Assembly (NCBI GenBank): GCA_026225235.1
Contig: JAMFSK010000183.1
Coordinates: forward strand, 1-49,474
Reading direction: 5' to 3'
Source: Burkholderiales bacterium
GTDB lineage: Bacteria; Pseudomonadota; Gammaproteobacteria; Burkholderiales; Burkholderiaceae
DNA: 49,474 nucleotides
Of this stretch, positions 44,342 through 49,474 are shown in pieces (position 1 is the first letter of the stretch; every line of letters begins with the position of its first letter). The position numbers and the translations under genes are program-made. Under the pieces are notes generated by a model, which was not told where the DNA came from, searched no databases, and was given only the letters and a program-made list of their open reading frames with translations.

Positions 44342-45568
44342 ATGTCGCAAACGACTTTCACGCCTCCGGCCGCCGCGCGGATGACCCCACAGGAACTCCG
44401 TTCGAGCATGTCGCTGGCGGCCGTGATCGGCCTGCGCATGCTCGGGCTGTTCATGATCATCCCCGTCTTCACGATCTATGCGCGTACCGTGCCGGGCGGC
44501 GACAACGGCACGACCGTGGGCATTGCGATCGGTATCTACGGCCTCGTGCAGGCCTTGTTTTATATCCCTTATGGCTGGTTGTCGGACCGTCTTGGGCGCA
44601 AACCCGTCATTGCTGCGGGGCTCGCGATCTTCGCACTCGGCAGCGTGATCGCCGCGCTGGCGCACGACATGAATGGCCTGATACTGGGGCGCGCGGTGCA
44701 GGGGCTCGGAGCCGTATCTTCGGCGGTGATTGCCTTCGTCGCCGACCTGACCGCCGAAGCCAACCGGACCAAGGCCATGGCCATGGTCGGTGGGTTTATC
44801 GGTATTTCGTACGCGATTGCGATCGTGTCGGCTCCGCCGCTGTTTGACTGGATCGGCATGAAGGGGATTTTCCTGCTGATTGCTGCGCTGGCCGTCCTCG
44901 CGATCGCGGTCGTGTTCTGGGTCGTGCCCGATCCGGGCGCCAAGCCTGTTCATCACAAAGCGCCTTTCCGGGCGGTTCTGCATCACCCCGAATTGTTGCG
45001 CCTGAATTTTGGTGTGTTCGTGCTCCATGCCACGCAGATCGCGCTGTTTGTGGTGATCCCGCGTGCGCTGGTGGCGGCCGGCTTGCCGGTTGCGCGGCAC
45101 TGGGAACTGTATCTGCCGGTGATGGGCGTCTCGTTCGTCTTGATGGTGCCCGCCATCATCGTGGCGGAAAAGCGTGGCCAGATGAAGCCGGTGATGCTGG
45201 GCGCGATTGCCCTGTTGCTTGTCGGTCAGGTGCTCCTCGCGACCGTGCCGCATACCTTGTGGATGGTGGCGACATTCATGCTGATCTACTTTCTGGGTTT
45301 CAACGTGCTCGAGGCGACACAGCCCTCGCTCGTCTCGAAACTCGCGCCGGGCGAACGTAAAGGCGCGGCGATGGGGGTGTACAACACCACCCAGTCTCTT
45401 GGCTATGCGGCTGGCGGCGCTGGTGGCGGCTGGCTGCTCGCGCACATTAGCGGCAATGCTGTTTTTGCCGCGTGTTCGGTGCTCGTGCTTGCGTGGCTCG
45501 CCGTCGCCTCGACCATGGCGCGGCCGCCGCAACGCGGACGTAGCGACGTGGCGGCGCGAAAGATTTGA
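44342..45568 (+). CDS. MFS transporter
   Basis: A 408-residue major facilitator with 12 predicted membrane segments. The loop 2-3 signature is present as GWLSDRLGRKPVIAAGL, and the drug/proton antiporter-like motif is GRAVQGLGAVSSAVIAF. It resembles YajR-type exporters by its segment pattern, but lacks YajR's C-terminal ferredoxin-like domain. The substrate is unknown. The ATG at 44342 (MSQTTFTPP) is preferred to an upstream start, which is too close to the uvrA promoter region. ssb follows after 327 bp. Confidence 0.88.
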   Translation: MSQTTFTPPAAARMTPQELRSSMSLAAVIGLRMLGLFMIIPVFTIYARTVPGGDNGTTVGIAIGIYGLVQALFYIPYGWLSDRLGRKPVIAAGLAIFALGSVIAALAHDMNGLILGRAVQGLGAVSSAVIAFVADLTAEANRTKAMAMVGGFIGISYAIAIVSAPPLFDWIGMKGIFLLIAALAVLAIAVVFWVVPDPGAKPVHHKAPFRAVLHHPELLRLNFGVFVLHATQIALFVVIPRALVAAGLPVARHWELYLPVMGVSFVLMVPAIIVAEKRGQMKPVMLGAIALLLVGQVLLATVPHTLWMVATFMLIYFLGFNVLEATQPSLVSKLAPGERKGAAMGVYNTTQSLGYAAGGAGGGWLLAHISGNAVFAACSVLVLAWLAVASTMARPPQRGRSDVAARKI

Positions 45569-45895
45569 GATGTCGTCGCTGAACGCGATTCTATTTGAGG
45601 CGCGTCGCTGAAGGTGATTCGGTCGGGAACGTGACCTGGCGCGGTTTGCGGGGCGGGCAGTGACTTTGTTTTGCGCTGCTGTTCAGGCTGACGTGTTTCT
45701 TGTCGGTCGTGTTTCCCCGCGTCTCGTTGCCTGCGTGCGAAAATAACGCGTTTTCGCGCGCGCCGAGCGACCGACAACAGGGTTTTTCGAGCGATGGTCC
45801 CTTGTGTAGCAGGGGTTGAGCCGACCATCCTGTCTTTTGGCCGACTATGCCGGTGGCGCGCATTGATCTAGTTTTAAGTATTCAGAGGAGAAACC
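45569..45895. other. Intergenic region before ssb with nested inverted repeats
   Basis: No coding sequence is supported in this 327-bp gap. It contains an outer perfect 10-bp inverted repeat, TTGTCGGTCG (45700-45709) with CGACCGACAA (45768-45777). Nested inside it is a 7-bp repeat, GCGAAAA (45737-45743) with TTTTCGC (45751-45757). A third repeat, GATGGTC (45793-45799) with GACCATC (45823-45829), is followed by TGTCTTTT. These could be a structured RNA, a terminator for the MFS gene, or an ssb leader. Confidence 0.7.
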
Positions 45896-46441
45896 ATGGC
45901 ATCCGTCAATAAAGTGATACTTGTCGGCAATCTGGGCGCCGATCCGGAAACGCGCTACCTGCCGAGCGGCGATGCCGTGACGAACGTCCGTCTCGCGACG
46001 ACCGACCGGTTCAAGGACAAGGCCAGCGGCGACATGAAAGAGCTGACCGAATGGCACCGCGTCGCGTTCTTCGGCCGGCTCGCCGAAGTCGCGGGCGAGT
46101 ACTTGAAGAAGGGTTCGTCGGTGTATGTTGAAGGCCGCATCCGGACGCGCAAGTGGACCGACCAGGCTGGGCAGGAGCGTTATTCGACTGAAATTGTTGG
46201 CGAACAAATGCAGATGCTCGGTGGTCGTGGGGCGGGTGGTGCAGGCGGTGGTGGCGATGAAGGCAGCTATCGTGAGCCGTCGGAATCGCGGTCGTCGGGT
46301 GGTGGCGGTACGCGGGCGTCGTCGGGCAGTGGTGCTAGCCGGGGTGGTTCAGCCGGGGGTGCCGCTGCGGGCGGTGGCGGCCGGTCGAACGCGCCGGCGG
46401 GTGGCGGGTTTGATGAGATGGATGACGATATTCCGTTTTGA
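45896..46441 (+). CDS. ssb: Single-stranded DNA-binding protein
   Basis: A 181-residue SSB. The OB fold covers residues 1-110 (ASVNKVILVGNLGADPETRY, ATTDRFKDKASGDMKELTEW, GEYLKKGSSVYVEGRIRTRK). A Gly/Ser-rich linker follows (about 110-168). The C-terminal acidic tip DEMDDDIPF recruits repair and replication partners. GAGGAGA lies five bases before the ATG. A strong terminator follows it. The adjacent uvrA divergent layout is common in proteobacteria. Confidence 0.98.
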   Translation: MASVNKVILVGNLGADPETRYLPSGDAVTNVRLATTDRFKDKASGDMKELTEWHRVAFFGRLAEVAGEYLKKGSSVYVEGRIRTRKWTDQAGQERYSTEIVGEQMQMLGGRGAGGAGGGGDEGSYREPSESRSSGGGGTRASSGSGASRGGSAGGAAAGGGGRSNAPAGGGFDEMDDDIPF

Positions 46442-46773
46442 GGTTTTGCAGAAGTGTAATTACAGGCCTGCAGTCTACAAACTGCGGGCCTTTTTCTTAT
46501 TTACGCCGCAGCTCCTCCGACCTTTGCAAGAAATCAGTTGCACCGCCCCCTCAAATCGTCGAAGACTCCGTCGGTCTATCTACGCGGAAGCAGAAACCAC
46601 TCGCCTGCTGGGGATGTCTGGACTACGAGGGCCTCGACTTTGTATAGCGAAGGTAGCCGAGATGTTCTAGCGGTTGCCGCATTCGAAATCGGGAAGAAGG
46701 GGGCAACAGCCCGTCGCCCAGGGGTCTCCGGGGGAGGCAACGCAGATTTCTAGTGGAATGGTAAAGCGCAATT
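46442..46773. other. Gene-free stretch after ssb
   Basis: Only the ssb terminator is recognisable in these 332 bp. Base composition becomes less GC-rich. Open frames here have no codon bias or family pattern. A CGCAATT/AATTGCG dyad spans 46770-46789 and reaches the 3' end of the truncated Nudix gene. This is probably the junction between the core genome and an accessory segment. Confidence 0.6.
46464..46495 (+). terminator. Intrinsic terminator of ssb
   Basis: AGGCCTGCAGT (46464-46474) pairs with ACTGCGGGCCT (46481-46491) apart from one mismatch. The loop is six bases and TTTTT follows. It lies 23 bp after the ssb stop codon. Confidence 0.9.
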
Positions 46774-47088
46774 CTAGCCAAATTGCGAAACGCAATTGAC
46801 CGCGAAATATTGTTCGACAGCGAGCACGTGCTTGCCGTCCGGTAATGGCAAGAGCACCTCGCGTCGCGCGACCGGTTGAAGTACCTGAGCTTCGCGAATG
46901 CCTGCTTCTTCAAGTAGCTCTCGTACCGCAGCCGTAGCAAACGTCTCACCATGCTCAACACCACCACCACCTGGCCTTGCCCAGTAGACCTTTCGTGCCA
47001 GCACGCCAGTCTTGTGCACGAACCGGAAGAGCAACACGCGCCGCTTCGGGGTGGTTATCAGTAGCCTTGCCGACGGACGTTCGCGCAT
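46774..47088 (-). pseudogene. Nudix hydrolase, 3'-truncated
   Basis: A 104-residue frame with the start of a Nudix domain: RLLITTPKRRVLLFRFVHKTG, YWARPGGGGVEHGETFATAA, then the box VRELLEEAGI. The box keeps the RELLEEAG core. The family is usually 140-160 residues; this frame ends abruptly after VEQYFAVNCVSQFG, where related proteins continue through a conserved Trp-rich C-terminal half. No continuation is visible in the other frames downstream. It is therefore probably a decayed gene cut at the accessory-region boundary, though a short functional variant is possible. Confidence 0.65.
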
Positions 47089-47272
47089 GGAATTTTGTCG
47101 AAACTAGAGGCGAAGTACGCGTCCGGAAGCGAGCAACTCGGACGGCCGATGTAGCGTGAATGTCTTAGAGTCACGCAGAGTCGTTTTTTTTGGCGATCAA
47201 AAACCGGCCGGCTTTTTCGCGGCAGACAGTTCTTCAATTCTGTTGATGTCGGCTGGGACTGGGCTAGCCCCT

Positions 47273-47782
47273 TTAGTTTGCATCCGCGCGCCATTCCATT
47301 TTTTGAACGTTGATGCCCGGGTGGCTCGCCAACATTTCCCACGTCGGCAGGAACACAAAGCCCTGGCGACGATAAAGATTTGCGGCTTGAGCATTGTCCG
47401 GCGACACGCTCAATACCACTTGCCTATGCCCCCTCTCCATCGCGCGCGCTTTGATTGTCTCGACTAGACGCGCGGCGATGCCCTTGCCTCGGTATGAAGG
47501 ACGAACGTACATCGCGATCAGGGTGTATCCCTGCGCCGGGTCGACTGCGCCGCCGACCAGTCCTACCGGTTGCCCTTGATCGATCGCTAGTAAGAACTCT
47601 GGCAGCGTCATGCTTGATGCGCGTTCGCGCCACTGCTGTTCGCTATACGCCGCAGCAGTCTCATACCTCACGCCGAACGCAGTTGGGCTGTCTAGCAGCG
47701 CAGCCAGACGAATGTGCTTCAGAGTCTCCCAATCTTCTTCACAGGTCGCCCGAATCTCGACCGCTAACCGATCTACTGTCAT
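47273..47782 (-). CDS. GNAT family N-acetyltransferase
   Basis: A 169-residue GNAT protein. Motif A, which binds acetyl-CoA, is MYVRPSYRGKGIAARLVETI. Motif B is present as LSVSPDNAQAANLYRRQGFV. The N-terminal half (WETLKHIRLAALLDSPTAFG) resembles acetyltransferases of small-molecule or protein N-terminal substrates. The acceptor is unknown. Its start overlaps the stop of the next upstream GNAT gene (ATGA), so the two form an operon. Confidence 0.9.
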   Translation of the reverse strand: MTVDRLAVEIRATCEEDWETLKHIRLAALLDSPTAFGVRYETAAAYSEQQWRERASSMTLPEFLLAIDQGQPVGLVGGAVDPAQGYTLIAMYVRPSYRGKGIAARLVETIKARAMERGHRQVVLSVSPDNAQAANLYRRQGFVFLPTWEMLASHPGINVQKMEWRADAN

Positions 47783-48219
47783 TGCTTGTTAAGTTGGGAT
47801 ACGCCGGTGCCGATGGCCTTAGAAAGAAAATGTCTGGTGTGCCTGCCACAGAACCCGTTTAGTCGACCAAATTCTCGATATCCGAGTCGTTCGTAGAATC
47901 CAAGCGCTTGAAAGCTGAATGTGTCCAACTGCGAGAACTGACAACCTCGCGCTATGGCTTCGCTTTCGGCCTTCTCCATAAGCTGCGTGGCAATGCCCAG
48001 GCCTCGATGGGCTTCCGAGACCCACAGAAATTCTACCTCGAGATAGTTCCAATAGGTCCTGCCCGTCAGGCCGGCAACGATCTCACCCGAGTCGTTCCGA
48101 TTGAAAACGCAGAGAGGGCGTACGTCCCGCTCTGTGAACGTGGCGTTGTAGCCCCTTGTTTGCGCGATCACAAAAGATTCATCGCTTTCTAGCGGTTGGT
48201 CAGTCAACTCAATTCGCAT
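47779..48219 (-). CDS. GNAT family N-acetyltransferase, second copy type
   Basis: A 146-residue GNAT with acetyl-CoA motif A VSEAHRGLGIATQLMEKAES and motif B DTFSFQALGFYERLGYREFG. It is not a recent duplicate of its neighbour: the two share only the core motifs. The FSFQALGFYE part resembles the small GNATs found in toxin, antibiotic and metabolic contexts alike, so no substrate can be named. It lies upstream of and overlaps the first GNAT gene by four bases. Confidence 0.9.
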   Translation of the reverse strand: MRIELTDQPLESDESFVIAQTRGYNATFTERDVRPLCVFNRNDSGEIVAGLTGRTYWNYLEVEFLWVSEAHRGLGIATQLMEKAESEAIARGCQFSQLDTFSFQALGFYERLGYREFGRLNGFCGRHTRHFLSKAIGTGVSQLNKQ

Positions 48220-48399
48220 ATGTGAGCAGTGTCAGATGTGGATGAACCGTCATCGTGTCGACCGATAGCCGTGAGCTCAACTCAATCGAAACCTCGACGT
48301 GTCTCCTCCCTCAGGTCGCCATACGGTAATCGTATCGACCGCGACAAACGTATATTGGCCCGCGTGCTCACCGAGCCGACGAAAGATAGCGTCGTGGCG

Positions 48400-49383
48400 T
48401 CAGCCCAAAGCCCGCGTGATTTCTGCGAGAGGAAGCCGTTCAATAGCGTCGAGCAGCCGAATCTCGCCGGCATTGGGCTGCGCAATGTCATTGACCTCTG
48501 CGCGTACGCGAGCGACATGCCTCGGGAGTTCGACCAGAAGTTTGTCGAGTTCAATCTCCGCGCCGGATCCACGCATGCCCAGCTCTGTAGCAAACGCCAG
48601 CACATTTGCACGATTGAGTTCACTGAAGTGGCGAGCCTCACCCATCGGCATCGACAACTCACAGTGTGGCCAGCGCTCACCGTGCTCATTGTACGTGGGC
48701 GTGTTGTAGACCACTGTGCTGACGAGGTCGTAAAACGGCGCGAGCTGATAACCCTTTGCGTTTGAGAAGAACGAGACATTTTTGAGGTGTGCGTCAGCGT
48801 TCCCGATGAGGACATTGAATACCGACCACCGGAAAATGGCGAGACGCGCCGCAGCCTTTGCACCAAGCTTCTCGATACACAAAGCAAGCGACGTAGCAGT
48901 AGCGTTGTTGTACTTGAATGACTTGTCCTTGTTCAGCAACTGGGTTGCATCGAGTGTATGAATCCGTGAAGCGGGGCTTGTCGCCGAGTCGCGGTCGAAT
49001 CGGTCGATGACATAGCAGGCCGAGGGAACCCGGAGAAGGTGCGTGTCGGGTACCGTCAGCCCTATCCGGCGCGCCAGCCGGGCGCAGAAGAACTCGTTGA
49101 TCGCAGAGTGTGCATAGCCAGTCACGCGCATATCCGGCTTGAGCAGGTGCATCGAAGGTTCCGCGCCTTCCGGTTCGAACAGTGCGTAGCGTGGGCGTTG
49201 CCCCGTGAGGATGAGGAGCAACTTCTGTTGCGCGCCGGCTGCGGACATTCGTTTAGGCGATGTGGCCGTAAGGGCCTGCTGTGGCATCGCCTGGATGCGG
49301 GCTTCAAGCTGTTCGAAAGAGAGCGGAATGCGGCTGCCTGCTGCTTCGAGCCTATCCGGAATTCTGTGGGCGGGGCATATCAT
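48400..49383 (-). CDS. HipA-family Ser/Thr kinase, short form (HipT-like)
   Basis: A 327-residue HipA-fold kinase, the toxin component of HipBA-type systems. Motifs match HipA: MSAAGAQQKLLL, the ATP Lys in MHLLKP, YVIDRFDR, the catalytic Asp in FNVLIGNADAHLKN, and the metal Asp in QLAPFYDLVST. In full-length HipA (about 440 residues) the GAQEK motif lies near residue 155; here it is near 50, so the N-terminal subdomain 1 is missing. That is the layout of HipT in tripartite HipBST systems, whose HipS partner supplies that subdomain. No HipS or HipB frame is visible upstream within the 91 bp left. The start is uncertain: an in-frame stop lies five codons upstream. Confidence 0.87.
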   Translation of the reverse strand: MICPAHRIPDRLEAAGSRIPLSFEQLEARIQAMPQQALTATSPKRMSAAGAQQKLLLILTGQRPRYALFEPEGAEPSMHLLKPDMRVTGYAHSAINEFFCARLARRIGLTVPDTHLLRVPSACYVIDRFDRDSATSPASRIHTLDATQLLNKDKSFKYNNATATSLALCIEKLGAKAAARLAIFRWSVFNVLIGNADAHLKNVSFFSNAKGYQLAPFYDLVSTVVYNTPTYNEHGERWPHCELSMPMGEARHFSELNRANVLAFATELGMRGSGAEIELDKLLVELPRHVARVRAEVNDIAQPNAGEIRLLDAIERLPLAEITRALG

Positions 49384-49397
49384 GAGAGTTAAAGATC

Positions 49398-49474
49398 ATG
49401 GATATGCCGATGAAGAAGAAACGCACGGTAGCTTCTCAGGCAGCGGCTCGTGGGCCGTTGCCCACCCTGCCTGA
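49398..49474 (+). CDS. Possible divergent gene start, cut by the window end
   Basis: An open frame starts at ATG 49398 and runs off the window, giving MDMPMKKKRTVASQAAARGP and five more residues. It is basic at the start and then Ala/Pro-rich. It is placed divergently from the HipA-like kinase, where a regulator or antitoxin would be expected. No domain is visible in so short a piece, so this is only a candidate. Confidence 0.3.
   Translation, partial: MDMPMKKKRTVASQAAARGPLPTLP

Noticed and set aside
46623..46970. Minus-strand 115-codon frame overlapping the Nudix remnant.
   Set aside because: Arg/Leu-rich with no domain pattern. It does not continue the Nudix domain in another frame.

Overview
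The window is about 49 kb of GC-rich chromosome from a betaproteobacterium. Burkholderiales, most likely Burkholderiaceae, is suggested by: a CIRCE operator in front of rpoH; the order kdsD-kdsC-lptC-lptA-lptB-rpoN-hpf-ptsN-hprK-rapZ; the order TPR protein-lolB-ispE-tRNA-Gln-prs-rplY-pth; and the uvrA/MFS/ssb neighbourhood. I recognise no rRNA, CRISPR array, insertion sequence or prophage. The genus is not determined.

Layout. 1-1.7 kb: rpoH (sigma-32) behind a perfect HrcA operator, then a small NTF2-fold protein. 1.7-3.8 kb: leuA with a 366-nt regulatory leader. The leader holds a near-consensus promoter, two short leucine-rich reading frames full of CTA codons, and a perfect 9-bp hairpin that covers the leuA Shine-Dalgarno. 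3.9-12.9 kb: an assimilatory nitrate/nitrite block on the minus strand, nasT, [control region], nasS, nirB, nirD, nasA, ybiB. Its control region reads as an NtrC-like site, a sigma-54 promoter, two hexaloop hairpins of the ANTAR-target type, and an intrinsic terminator whose 5' arm overlaps the second hairpin. 13-17.3 kb: FAA hydrolase, LysE exporter, ftsY (minus), rsmD, coaD, ferredoxin. 17.4-23.4 kb (minus): pth, rplY, prs, tRNA-Gln, ispE, lolB, TPR lipoprotein-pathway neighbour. 23.5-25.5 kb: mutM and mutY, overlapping. 25.6-35.2 kb (minus): LON-domain protein, rapZ, hprK, ptsN, hpf, rpoN, lptB, lptA, lptC, kdsC, kdsD, a combined nitrogen-PTS and LPS-export cluster with a 9-bp/8-bp tandem repeat between lptB and rpoN. 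35.3-39.9 kb (plus): CPA2 antiporter, apt, DUF4743-type Nudix protein, purU. 40-46.5 kb: AI-2E family permease and uvrA (minus), MFS transporter and ssb (plus). 46.5-49.5 kb: an accessory tail with a 3'-truncated Nudix gene, two overlapping GNAT acetyltransferases, and a short HipA-family kinase.

How the parts connect. RpoN is encoded here and would serve the sigma-54 promoter of the nas operon. NtrC would report nitrogen shortage, and NasS/NasT would report nitrate or nitrite through antitermination. Because nasS lies behind the terminator that NasT controls, induction would also raise the level of the NasT inhibitor. The leuA leader looks like a double, probably translational, attenuator that reads leucyl-tRNA supply. 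Most other genes are ordinary housekeeping genes. The regulatory leaders of leuA and of the nas operon are the most interesting parts. All product names come from reading the translated sequence and family memory; no database search was run.
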